Shown here: one piece after another, positions 56,620-64,000 of the stretch
Numbering within the stretch: the first letter of the stretch is position 1
How the letters are laid out: each line of letters begins with the position of its first letter
Assembly (NCBI RefSeq): GCF_020859565.1
Contig: NZ_JAJHUO010000028.1
Span: forward strand, 1 to 64,000
DNA: 64,000 nt
Direction: 5' to 3'
Origin: Saccharothrix luteola
GTDB taxonomy: Bacteria > Actinomycetota > Actinomycetes > Mycobacteriales > Pseudonocardiaceae
Translations under genes and position numbers: made by a program
Notes under the pieces: model-generated
What the model saw: only the letters and a program-made list of their open reading frames with translations
What the model was told of the DNA's origin: nothing
Database searches by the model: none

Positions 56620-58950
56620 CTACTCGGTGACGCAGGAGATCCAGTACTTGCCGCCCTCGTGGTGCACGCCGTGCGTCTCGCTGGCGAAACCCGGGAACCG
56701 CTGGTCGAACGCCTCCAGCAGGCGCAGGTACCGGGGCAGCGGGCCGTCGGGCGAGCCGACGCGCTCACCGGGCACCAGCACCGGGATCCCGGGCGGCGTG
56801 GTGGTGACCTGGGTGGCCACCACGCGGTCGGCCAGGTCGTCCAGGCCGACGAGCTCGGTCTCGCCGCGGATGAAGCGCTGGTAGGCCTCGGCCGGCGTCA
56901 TCACCGCCGTGGGCGGCGTGGGGCTGGTGAACGCCTCGTTCAGCAGCTGCACGACCTTGTTGTCGGCGAGGCTGTGGTGCATCTCGTCGCACAGCTGCGG
57001 CAACGTCAGCCGCCCGTACCGCTCGGGGTGCGCCTTCACCAGGTCGGGCAGCACCTCGCCCAGCGGCGCGTGCTCGTCGTGCAGCTGCTTGAAGTCGGTC
57101 AGCGCGTCGAGCAACGTGCCCCACTTGCCCTTGGTGATGCCCATGGAGAACAGCACGAGGAACGTGTAGACGTCGGTCTTCTCCACCACGATCCGGCGAG
57201 TCTCCAGGTACGCGGTGACGACCCGGGCCGGGATGCCGAACGCCGACACGTCGCCCAGCGCGTCCACGCCGGGGCAGGTGATCGTCACCTTGACCGGGTC
57301 GAGCAGGCAGAAGCCGGGTTCGAGGTCGCGGAAGCCGTGCCACGCGGCGTCGGGCTCCAACGTCCAGCAGCCCGGTTCGGTGCGCAGCAGCTCGAGCGGC
57401 GCCTGGTCGAACGGCACGCGCTCGCCGGTGGCCGGGTCGGCGACCTCGGCCGGCTGCCAGACGCCGAAGAACCACGGCGGCCGGTCGCCCGCGTCGGCCA
57501 GCCGCCTGCCGAGCCGGATCATGGCCTGCCGGAACCGGACCGCCTCGGTGATCGCCTCGGTGGTCAGCCAGTTCCCGGCCGGGCCGTCCATCATGCCCGC
57601 CGCGACGTCGCAGGACGCGATCATCGGGTACAGCGGCGACGTGGTGCCGTGCATCATGTACGTCTCGTTGAACCGGGACGGGTCGAACGGCGCCTTGCCG
57701 CCGGACTTCACGTGGATCATCGCCGACTGGGACAGCGCGGCCAGCAGCTTGTGCGAGGAGTGCGTGGCGAACACGGTGGGTCGCTGAGCGTCCGGCAGCC
57801 CGTCGCCGTCCACCGCCATGCCGTACCGGCGCGCGTAGAGCGGGTTGAACCGGCCGTAGGCGAACCACGCCTCGTCGAAGTGCAGGGTCCGGGTCGACGC
57901 GCCGAGCAGCTCGTTCACCCGCACGGTGTCGTAGCAGAGCCCGTCGTAGGTGGAGTTCGTGACGACCGCGTACGCCGCTTCCCGGGTCACCGCGCCCTCG
58001 GCGATCGGCGTGCGGTCGATCTGCGCGCGCACCGCCTCGGCCGTCAGCCGCTCCGGCGGGATGGGTCCGGTGATCCCGTAGCCGTTGCGCGTGGGCACGA
58101 GGTAGACCGGGCGCGCGCCGGTGAGCGTGACGCCGTGGTTGATCGCCTTGTGGCAGTTGCGGTCCAGCAGGGTGATCTCGTCGTTGGCCACCGCGCTGTG
58201 GATGATCATCCGGTTCGACGTGGACGTGCCGTGCAGCACGAAGTAGGTCTCGTCGGCGCCGAAGATGCGGGCGGCGTTGCGCTCGGCGTCGCCGACCGGG
58301 CCGGTGTGCTCGAACAGCGAGCCCAGTTCGCCGACGGACACCGAGATGTCGGTGCGGAACAGCCGTTCGCCGAAGTAGTCGAAGAACGCCCGCCCGACCG
58401 GCGACTTGAGGAACGCGATGCCGCCCGCGTGCGCCGGGGTGTGCCACGAGTACGGGTGCGTGTCGTCGAACCGGCACAGCTCGCGGAAGAACGGCGGCAG
58501 GATGTGGTCGAGGTAGGTGCGCGCGGCGAAGTCGATCCGGCCCGCGATGAAGTCCGGGGTGTCCTCCAGCAGCCAGATCCAGCCGTTGATCACCTCGGAC
58601 ACCCACAGCGGCGTCTCGTCGCTGTAGTCGCCGGTGGTCAGCAGGAACACGGGCAGCCGGGAGGAGAACCGGTCCAGCAGCATGCGCAGCACGCCGCCCT
58701 CGACGGCCGGGCCCGCGTCCGGTGGCCGGAGCGCGCCGCCGGCCAGCTCCCAGCTCACGACGGCGGCGGCGAGGTCGGCCTGCGCGGTGATCGCCGAGGC
58801 GGCGTCGGTCGCGGAGTGCACGACCATCACGTCGTGCCCGCACTCGCGCAGGTGCGCGCAGACCTGCTCGACCTTGGCCGCCGGCACGGTGTTGTCCTCT
58901 GCCGCCCGTTCCGTGGCGATGAGGATGGTGGACCCGGTCATGAGGATCAT
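56620..58950 (-). CDS. Orn/Lys/Arg decarboxylase (PLP-dependent)
   Basis: This 776-residue enzyme has an N-terminal receiver-like wing domain, the PLP lysine at about 401 in HSSHKLLAALSQ, the HFDEAWFAYGRF motif of the decarboxylase family, and a large C-terminal domain. The set (about 750 residues) matches AdiA/CadA-type acid-inducible decarboxylases that consume protons to raise pH or make polyamines. The ATG at 58950 is the first; ATG at 58941 is possible. No antiporter lies nearby, so a biosynthetic role is as likely. A small membrane peptide follows. Confidence 0.87.
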   Translation of the reverse strand: MILMTGSTILIATERAAEDNTVPAAKVEQVCAHLRECGHDVMVVHSATDAASAITAQADLAAAVVSWELAGGALRPPDAGPAVEGGVLRMLLDRFSSRLPVFLLTTGDYSDETPLWVSEVINGWIWLLEDTPDFIAGRIDFAARTYLDHILPPFFRELCRFDDTHPYSWHTPAHAGGIAFLKSPVGRAFFDYFGERLFRTDISVSVGELGSLFEHTGPVGDAERNAARIFGADETYFVLHGTSTSNRMIIHSAVANDEITLLDRNCHKAINHGVTLTGARPVYLVPTRNGYGITGPIPPERLTAEAVRAQIDRTPIAEGAVTREAAYAVVTNSTYDGLCYDTVRVNELLGASTRTLHFDEAWFAYGRFNPLYARRYGMAVDGDGLPDAQRPTVFATHSSHKLLAALSQSAMIHVKSGGKAPFDPSRFNETYMMHGTTSPLYPMIASCDVAAGMMDGPAGNWLTTEAITEAVRFRQAMIRLGRRLADAGDRPPWFFGVWQPAEVADPATGERVPFDQAPLELLRTEPGCWTLEPDAAWHGFRDLEPGFCLLDPVKVTITCPGVDALGDVSAFGIPARVVTAYLETRRIVVEKTDVYTFLVLFSMGITKGKWGTLLDALTDFKQLHDEHAPLGEVLPDLVKAHPERYGRLTLPQLCDEMHHSLADNKVVQLLNEAFTSPTPPTAVMTPAEAYQRFIRGETELVGLDDLADRVVATQVTTTPPGIPVLVPGERVGSPDGPLPRYLRLLEAFDQRFPGFASETHGVHHEGGKYWISCVTE

Positions 58951-59063
58951 CAGCTCTCTACGCGCGAGGGGATGTGCCGAGCGTAGGAAGCGGCGGGACG
59001 GGGCGGCGGCTCCATCACCGGAATGTGGCCCAGCCTCACCCGACCGTGGGAGAAGCGCTTCGC

Positions 59064-59606
59064 TCAGTCAAGCGGGTAGTCCATCTCGACCCCGGCCAAC
59101 GTCACACCATCGGGGAGCGGAACCCGAGTGCGCTTCACCTCCCGGAACCCGAACGACCGGTACAGCGGCACGCCGGGCAGCGTGGCCATCAGCACCAGCG
59201 ACCGGAAGCCGGCGGCACGGGCGTCCCGCGCGCAGGCGGCGAGTGTCTCGCGGCCCAGACCCCGGCGGGTCCAGTCGGCGCGGACGAACATCGCCCGCAC
59301 GCGGGCCGGCTCGGTGGCCGGGTCGAGCAGGCGGCCGTCGTCGGGCCGGTCGCCCGACCCGGTGTAGAGCTTGTCCCGCTTGCTCCACCCGCCGCAGGCC
59401 ACGACCTCCCCCGCCACCTCGTGCACGAAGTAGGTGCCGTCGTCGATCAGCACCACGTCGGGTTCGGTGAGGTAGCGGGCCGCACTGGCGGTCTCGCGCT
59501 CGTCGTGGAAGTGCGGGAACAGCTCCAGCACCGACCGGCGCATGAGCGCGGCGATCCCCGGCACGTCCGACCGCACCGCAGCGCGCTGCACGGGCGACTC
59601 CCCCAC
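59064..59606 (-). CDS. GNAT N-acetyltransferase
   Basis: This 180-residue protein has a GNAT fold: the acetyl-CoA loop RAMFVRADWTRRGLGRET (about 114-131), ARAAGFRSLVLMATLPG and the PLYRSFGFREV end. I chose GTG 59606 because GGGAGG stands five bases upstream; the ATG 10 codons before has GGGTGGG touching it. The substrate is unknown. It stands alone. Confidence 0.85.
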   Translation of the reverse strand: MGESPVQRAAVRSDVPGIAALMRRSVLELFPHFHDERETASAARYLTEPDVVLIDDGTYFVHEVAGEVVACGGWSKRDKLYTGSGDRPDDGRLLDPATEPARVRAMFVRADWTRRGLGRETLAACARDARAAGFRSLVLMATLPGVPLYRSFGFREVKRTRVPLPDGVTLAGVEMDYPLD

Positions 59607-59658
59607 GCGTTCCCTCCCACCGTCGGGGACGATCATCCCACCCGTCGACGGCCGGGGT

Positions 59659-59754
59659 TCAGGTGAGGAGGATGCCGCCGAGCGTCTGCCGGTTGCCCGG
59701 GATGTCCGGCGGCAGGGCCGGGAACACCACCGCGACGAGCGGCGCGAGCCACAA
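59659..59754 (-). pseudogene. Possible scrap of an SLC13-type permease
   Basis: A 31-codon frame reads LWLAPLVAVVFPALPPDIPG and NRQTLGGILLT, then stops. It resembles the first helix of DASS/SLC13 anion permeases (a hydrophobic LAPL... followed by a loop). No start signal or continuation exists. It might be chance; I give it low weight. Confidence 0.2.
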
Positions 59755-59801
59755 CCCGACCGTCCGGCGACCGGACGGACCCGACGGTCCTCAGTGGACG
59801 G

Positions 59802-60233
59802 TCAGGTCAGGCGCGGCGCCGGCACGAGCGCGGCGGTCGTGTACGGCACCAGCCTGCGGAGCAGGTCGTCGGGCGCGCCGTGCGGTTCCCCGGCTCGCGG
59901 CAGGGGCATCCGTTCGCCGCGCAACAGGCCCCGGACCCAGTGGGCGACCGCTCTCGGCGGCGGCACGACGTCCGGGCCGAACCTCGCCTGCACGATGACG
60001 TCCTCGCCGCTGTGCGTCTCCACCGCGGCCGACCACCCGTTCTCCTCGTCCCAGAGCAGCGCCACGTCCCGGTCGGGGAACCCGGGCAGCCTGCCGTCCA
60101 GCGCCAAGTACGCGCCGGCGGGCCGTTCCGCCTGCACGTACGAGCACTCGCCGGTGAGCCCCAGTTCCTCGGTGACCAGCCGGACGTAACCCCGCAGGCC
60201 CCATGTCAACGCGTCGTCGAAATCCAGTTCCAT
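59802..60233 (-). CDS. DUF6292-family protein
   Basis: This 143-residue protein matches DUF6292 of Pseudonocardiales (GLRGYVRLVTEELGLTG, AYLALDGRLPGFPDRDVALLWDEE, GWSAAVETHSGEDVIVQARFG). It is cytoplasmic and soluble; its role is not known. Its presence supports a Pseudonocardiales host. The gene stands alone, divergent from the sensor kinase. Confidence 0.75.
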   Translation of the reverse strand: MELDFDDALTWGLRGYVRLVTEELGLTGECSYVQAERPAGAYLALDGRLPGFPDRDVALLWDEENGWSAAVETHSGEDVIVQARFGPDVVPPPRAVAHWVRGLLRGERMPLPRAGEPHGAPDDLLRRLVPYTTAALVPAPRLT

Positions 60234-60369
60234 CGCGCATCGCCGCCTTCTCCCCGATTACCCCGGGTGTCGACGCGCCGACTGTTTGACGCGGTGAGGG
60301 GCTACCCCGACCGGGTGGGAGGTGAACCCGCGAACGGGTACTGTTTCGATCAAGAGGGCCGGGTTGACC

Positions 60370-61497
60370 ATGGCGTTCGGGGTCGAGCACAGTGGTCGCG
60401 TGCAAAGGGCGTTGAGCATCCTGACCGTGCTCGCGTACGTGACGCTGCCGCTCGGGTCGGAGAGCTTCGAGCAGCTGCTCGTGCCGACGCTGCTCGTCGG
60501 GCTGGTCTACGGCGCGCTGGCCGTCTTCGGCTTCCCGTTCGCTCAACGGCGGCGCGGGGTGTTCGCGGCGGCGTACGTCCTCGTGCAGTTGCCGTTGGGT
60601 TTCGTGCTGTTCGCCCTGTCCGGCGCGGCGATCGGGGCGGTGCTGCTGCTGGTGGTGCTGGTCGCGCAGAGCGTGCTGCTGCTGCCGCTGCCGGCCGCCG
60701 CCGCGGTGGCCGCGGTCATCCCGTTGATCCACGTGGAGATGGAGTGGCCCGCCGGGCTGCGTGAAGGCCTCGGCACGTTGGCCGTCACCGCGTTCACGGT
60801 CGTCATCACCGAGTTGCTGGTGCGGGAGCAGCGCGCCCGCGCGGAACTGGCGGTGGCCAACGAGCGGCTGCGCGGGTACGCCGCCCAGGCCGAGCAGCTC
60901 GCGACCACGCAGGAGCGCAACCGGGTCGCCCGCGACATCCACGACGGGCTGGGCCACCACCTGACCGTCGTCCAGATGCTCCTGCAGGCGGCACGGGCGG
61001 TGATCGGCACCGCCGAGCCCGAGCGGCTCGACGCGATGCTGGCCAAGGCGCAGGACCAGTCGAAGCAGGCGCTGGCCGAGGTGCGCCGCTCGGTCGCGGC
61101 GCTGCGCGAACCCCGCTCCGAGCCGCTGGTGGACGCGTTGCGCGCGTTGGCGTCCGAGACCACCGAGGCGGGTGTGCCGACCGGGTTCGAGGTGCGCGGC
61201 GCGGCCCGCGCCGGCCGCGCGGAGGTCGACGAGTCGTTGTTCCGGGCCGCCCAGGAGGGGTTGACCAACGTCCGCAAGCACGCCGCCGCGACCGCCGCGA
61301 CGGTCGTGCTCGACTACGAGCGCGAGGACCTGGTCCGGTTGGAGGTGCGCGACGACGGCCGCGGCGTCATCGACCGGTCCGGCGACGGGTTCGGCCTGGT
61401 CGGGCTCGAGGAACGGGTGGCCGGGCTCGGCGGCCGGGTGTCGGTGGACTCGGCCGAAGGCAAGGGCGTGACGCTGACCGTCGAGGTGCCGGCATGA
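60370..61497 (+). CDS. Sensor histidine kinase (NarL-type, HisKA_3)
   Basis: This protein of about 375 residues has four to five membrane helices (25-155), then a HisKA_3 domain with the phospho-acceptor His191 in RNRVARDIHDGLGHHLTVV, and an HATPase domain (LTNVRKHAAA, VRDDGRGV, GFGLVGLEERV). The start is uncertain: ATG 60370 or GTG 60400. No periplasmic loop of size is seen, so it may sense within or at the membrane. It forms a two-component system with the response regulator that overlaps its end by 4 bases. Confidence 0.9.
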   Translation: MAFGVEHSGRVQRALSILTVLAYVTLPLGSESFEQLLVPTLLVGLVYGALAVFGFPFAQRRRGVFAAAYVLVQLPLGFVLFALSGAAIGAVLLLVVLVAQSVLLLPLPAAAAVAAVIPLIHVEMEWPAGLREGLGTLAVTAFTVVITELLVREQRARAELAVANERLRGYAAQAEQLATTQERNRVARDIHDGLGHHLTVVQMLLQAARAVIGTAEPERLDAMLAKAQDQSKQALAEVRRSVAALREPRSEPLVDALRALASETTEAGVPTGFEVRGAARAGRAEVDESLFRAAQEGLTNVRKHAAATAATVVLDYEREDLVRLEVRDDGRGVIDRSGDGFGLVGLEERVAGLGGRVSVDSAEGKGVTLTVEVPA

Positions 61498-62156
61498 CCG
61501 CGCCGGACCAGCCCGTCCGCGTCCTGATCGTGGACGACCAGGCCCTGTTCCGGGAGGCGCTGGCGACGTTGCTCGAGGTGCAGCCGGAGATCGAGGTGGT
61601 CGGCGAGGCGGGCGACGGCGAGCAGGCCGTGCGGCGGTGCGCCGAGCTGCGGCCCGACGTGGTGCTGATGGACCTGCGGATGCCGGTGCTGGACGGCATC
61701 GCGGCCACGAACCGGCTGCGGGTGGAGCAGCCCGGCGTGCGGGTGCTGGCGCTGACCACGTTCGACGACGACGCGGACGTGTTCGCGGCGTTGCGCGCCG
61801 GAGCGCTCGGCTACCTGCTCAAGGACGTCTCGTCGGCCCGACTGGTCGAAGCCCTCGTCGCGGCGCGGCGCGGCGAATCGGTGCTGCAACCGTCCGTGGC
61901 GGCGAAGCTCGTGGCCCGGGTGGCGCAACTGCCGCACGAGGACGCGCCGCCCCGGCAGCCGCCCGTGCCGCTCTCCGAACGCGAGCTCGACGTCGTCCGG
62001 CTGCTCGCCGAGGGCCGCAGCAACCGCGAGATCGCAGGCCGCCTCTTCCTGGCCGAGGGCACGGTGAAGAACCTCGTCACCGGCGTGCTGACCAAGCTCC
62101 AGGTGCGCGACCGCACACAGGCCGCCCTGCGGGCGCGCGAACTCGGGCTCTGCTGA
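61494..62156 (+). CDS. LuxR/NarL-type response regulator
   Basis: This 220-residue protein has a receiver domain with the phosphorylation Asp60 (DVVLMDLRMP) and Lys110 (GYLLKDV), and a C-terminal LuxR HTH (LSERELDVVRLLAEGRSNRE, GRLFLAEGTVKNLV). It overlaps the sensor kinase by 4 bases and is its partner. The regulated genes are probably the two that follow. Confidence 0.93.
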   Translation: MTAPDQPVRVLIVDDQALFREALATLLEVQPEIEVVGEAGDGEQAVRRCAELRPDVVLMDLRMPVLDGIAATNRLRVEQPGVRVLALTTFDDDADVFAALRAGALGYLLKDVSSARLVEALVAARRGESVLQPSVAAKLVARVAQLPHEDAPPRQPPVPLSERELDVVRLLAEGRSNREIAGRLFLAEGTVKNLVTGVLTKLQVRDRTQAALRARELGLC

Positions 62157-62255
62157 GGTCATGTGACCTCACGCATGACCTTCGGCACCTGACCGCGCTC
62201 CCCCGCGGCCGGAGGATCTCCGTTGCGCACAGGCAATCGCAACGGAGGAGCTGTC

Positions 62256-62666
62256 ATGAGTCCGGAACAGACGATCAAGGGTCGGAGGGCCGAGCGGACC
62301 GGTGCCGTCCTGCGCTTCGCCCGGCACGCGCTGGAGATGGCCGTCGCCATGGTGGTGGGCATGGTGGCGTTGGAACCGGTCTGGTCGTTCGCCTGGCCGG
62401 GCCTGGCCGACAACGTGACCGCGCACGTGCTCGTGATGGCGACCGACATGTCCCTTGGCATGGCGCTGTGGATGCGGATCCGCCGGCACGGGTGGGCGGG
62501 CATCGTCGAGATGTCGGCCGCGATGTACGTGCCGTACGTCGTGCTGCTGCCGTTCCACTGGGCCGACGCCCTGTCCGGGTCGGCGCTGATGACCGCCGGT
62601 CACGTGCTGATGGTCCCGGCCATGCTGGTCGCGATGCTGCGCCGCCGCCACGACTACGGGTGCTGA
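62256..62666 (+). CDS. Small four-helix membrane protein
   Basis: This 136-residue protein is often labelled a FliP-like protein, but it lacks flagellar context; it has four hydrophobic helices (ALEMAVAMVVGMVALEPVW, VLVMATDMSLGMALWMRI, MSAAMYVPYVVLLPFHW, ALMTAGHVLMVPAMLVAM) rich in methionine. AACGGAGGAG precedes the ATG at 62256. Methionines within the helices might indicate metal (copper) handling. It lies 100 bases after the response regulator and 6 before a DJ-1-type gene, so it is in one operon with it. Confidence 0.75.
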   Translation: MSPEQTIKGRRAERTGAVLRFARHALEMAVAMVVGMVALEPVWSFAWPGLADNVTAHVLVMATDMSLGMALWMRIRRHGWAGIVEMSAAMYVPYVVLLPFHWADALSGSALMTAGHVLMVPAMLVAMLRRRHDYGC

Positions 62667-62672
62667 ACGGCG

Positions 62673-64000
62673 ATGCGCACCGTCACACGCGCTTTGGCGG
62701 TCCTGCTCGCCGCCCTCGCCCTGCCGACCGCTTTCGGCGCGCCGACCGTCCGCGCCGCGTTCGACGACCTGAACGCGCCCCGTGCGGACGGCGCCGCGCC
62801 ACCGCCCGCACGGGTGGCGCACGACCCGGCCAAGCCGACCGCCGTCGTCGTGGTCGGCGACCGCGGCGCCGTCGTGTCCGACACCCTCGCCCCGTACGAG
62901 GTCCTGGCCACGACCGGCGCGTTCAACGTCTACGCGGTCGCGCCCTCCGGCCGCCCGGCGCCGCTGACCGGCGGCCTCGACCTGGTACCCGACCTGACCT
63001 TCGCCGGGTTGGCCGACCTGCTCGGGGACGACGCGGCGGACGTGGTGGTCGTGCCCGCGATGCCGGACCTCGGCGAGAGCACGGCGAAGCCGGTCACGGA
63101 CTGGGTGAAGGGGCAGGCGGCCGGCGGCGCGCTGCTGCTCGGCGTGTGCAACGGATCCGGGGTCCTCGCCTCGGCGGGCCTGCTCGACGGCCGTGACGCC
63201 ACCGCGCACTGGCTGCGCCTCGACGCGTTCGAGGAGGACTACCCGGCCGTCGGCTGGGCCCGCGGCACGCGGTACGTGGACGACGGCGACGTGATCACCA
63301 CAGCCGGGATCCTGTCCGGTGTCGACGGCACGCTGCGCGTGGTCGAGCGGTTGGTCGGCCCGGACGCCGCGGCCGAAGCGGCGCAGGCGACCGGCTGGCG
63401 GCACTACCGCCGGGGCGTCCCGGCCTCGATGACGCAGGCGGACGTGCGACCGGCCGACGCCGTCGTGGGGTTCAACACTGCGTTCGGCTGGGACCGCGAC
63501 CGGACCGGTGTGCTGCTCACCGACGGCGTCGGCGAGATCGAGTTGGCGTCGGTCTTCGACACCTACGGCCAGTCGTTGGCCGTCCGCACGGTGGCCGTCG
63601 CGCCCGGTGTCGAGCCGGTGCGCTCGCGGCACGGGCTGACGTTCGCGCCGAGGGCGGACCCGACCGCCGCCGCCGACCTGGACCGCCTGGTCGTGCCGGG
63701 CGCGGGAGCCGCGCGACGGCGGGCGGCGGACCCGTACGCCGAGCTGGAGCCGGTCTACCTGCACCAGGAGGGCGGTTTCCCGTTCGACGGCGTGCTGCGC
63801 GACCTCGCGCGCACCACCGACGTGGCCACGGCGACGTGGACGGCGAGGGTGCTGGAGTACCCGACCGACCACCTCGCGCTCAGCGGGTCGGCCTGGCCGT
63901 GGACGAGGACGCTGCGGCCGTTCGGGCTGGCGTTCCTCGGCGTCCTCGCGGCGCTCGGCCTGCTCCGGTGGGCGCGGGTGCGGCGAGCGGTCAGGTCGAC
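62673..64000 (+). CDS. Exported DJ-1/PfpI-like protein with two domains (3' end outside window)
   Basis: The frame is open from ATG 62673 to the end, at least 442 residues. A signal peptide (ALAVLLAALALPTAFG) is followed by a DJ-1/PfpI domain with a nucleophile-elbow Cys in LGVCNGSGVLASAGLLDG. A second, similar domain follows (TGVLLTDGVGEIELASVFDTYG ... VVPGAGA), in which the cysteine is missing. A membrane helix lies near the window end (RPFGLAFLGVLAALGLL). It resembles proteins adjacent to the methionine-rich four-helix protein in other actinomycetes. It may act as a chaperone, glyoxalase or amidotransferase-like enzyme at the cell surface. The true C-terminus is not visible. Confidence 0.8.
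   Translation, partial: MRTVTRALAVLLAALALPTAFGAPTVRAAFDDLNAPRADGAAPPPARVAHDPAKPTAVVVVGDRGAVVSDTLAPYEVLATTGAFNVYAVAPSGRPAPLTGGLDLVPDLTFAGLADLLGDDAADVVVVPAMPDLGESTAKPVTDWVKGQAAGGALLLGVCNGSGVLASAGLLDGRDATAHWLRLDAFEEDYPAVGWARGTRYVDDGDVITTAGILSGVDGTLRVVERLVGPDAAAEAAQATGWRHYRRGVPASMTQADVRPADAVVGFNTAFGWDRDRTGVLLTDGVGEIELASVFDTYGQSLAVRTVAVAPGVEPVRSRHGLTFAPRADPTAAADLDRLVVPGAGAARRRAADPYAELEPVYLHQEGGFPFDGVLRDLARTTDVATATWTARVLEYPTDHLALSGSAWPWTRTLRPFGLAFLGVLAALGLLRWARVRRAVRS

Noticed and set aside
1-64000. CRISPR arrays, tRNA or rRNA genes
   Set aside because: No regularly spaced repeats, cloverleaf-like sequences or rRNA signatures were seen.
1-64000. A biosynthetic gene cluster
   Set aside because: P450, carotenoid oxygenase, LAL regulator and exporter occur, but no synthase or precursor gene links them.

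Overview
The window reads as the chromosome of a high-GC, filament-forming actinomycete. The codon third positions are almost all G or C, there are two eukaryotic-type Ser/Thr kinases, many GTG starts, secreted plant-polymer enzymes joined to carbohydrate-binding modules, and small families typical of Pseudonocardiales (DUF5946 and DUF6292 types, pairs of regulators and SDR/aldo-keto reductases). A Saccharothrix/Lentzea/Actinosynnema-like origin is my inference; no rRNA or tRNA gene is present to test it.

Layout. 1-10 kb: the end of a secreted chitin/xylan deacetylase with a CBM2; a cupin HTH regulator; a DGPF protein with its ECF42-type sigma factor; two membrane Ser/Thr kinases and a DUF5946 protein; a secreted serine protease; a LURP-one-like protein; a membrane-anchored HTH regulator. 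9.4-20 kb: a short cytochrome P450, a secreted ricin-type lectin, a carotenoid oxygenase with a GntR regulator, and then an IclR-led sugar-acid operon (malate/lactate-type dehydrogenase, MHS permease, mannitol/fructuronate dehydrogenase, and an SDR broken by an internal deletion) facing a zinc alcohol dehydrogenase. 20-35 kb: a dense series of regulator and oxidoreductase pairs (XRE, ArsR/SDR, LysR, TetR/AKR, Ohr, alpha/beta hydrolase, LuxR-type AAA regulator with a CGNR protein), a secreted tannase/feruloyl esterase, an ABC exporter and a DUF2268 zinc protease behind a MerR-type promoter.

35.4-39.5 kb is a decaying accessory island. It holds a frameshifted DUF4192 gene and a frameshifted pentapeptide-repeat gene that are both cut off at the same point, an intact membrane protein with a RHIM-like VQAG motif, another frameshifted membrane gene, a DUF1036 gene with a tiny overlapping partner, and an IS5-type transposase scrap.

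39.9-64 kb returns to ordinary chromosome: CorA, a phytase-like esterase, a CE15 glucuronoyl esterase with CBM2 (frameshifted in a G5 run), a peptidase inhibitor, a YbdK-type ligase, a pectate lyase with CBM13 behind a good promoter and LacI-like operators, an NsrR-like regulator overlapping a truncated hemoglobin, PucR with an FAD amino-acid dehydrogenase, a GreA-like protein beside a poly-C tract, an Orn/Lys/Arg decarboxylase with a 39-residue membrane peptide, a two-component system, and a DJ-1/PfpI-like protein that runs off the end.

Taken together, the secreted enzymes (deacetylase, feruloyl esterase, glucuronoyl esterase, pectate lyase) and the uronate-type catabolic operon suggest a soil saprophyte attacking hemicellulose and pectin. 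Several apparent frameshifts lie in or near short G/C runs, so assembly error must be excluded before they are treated as biology.
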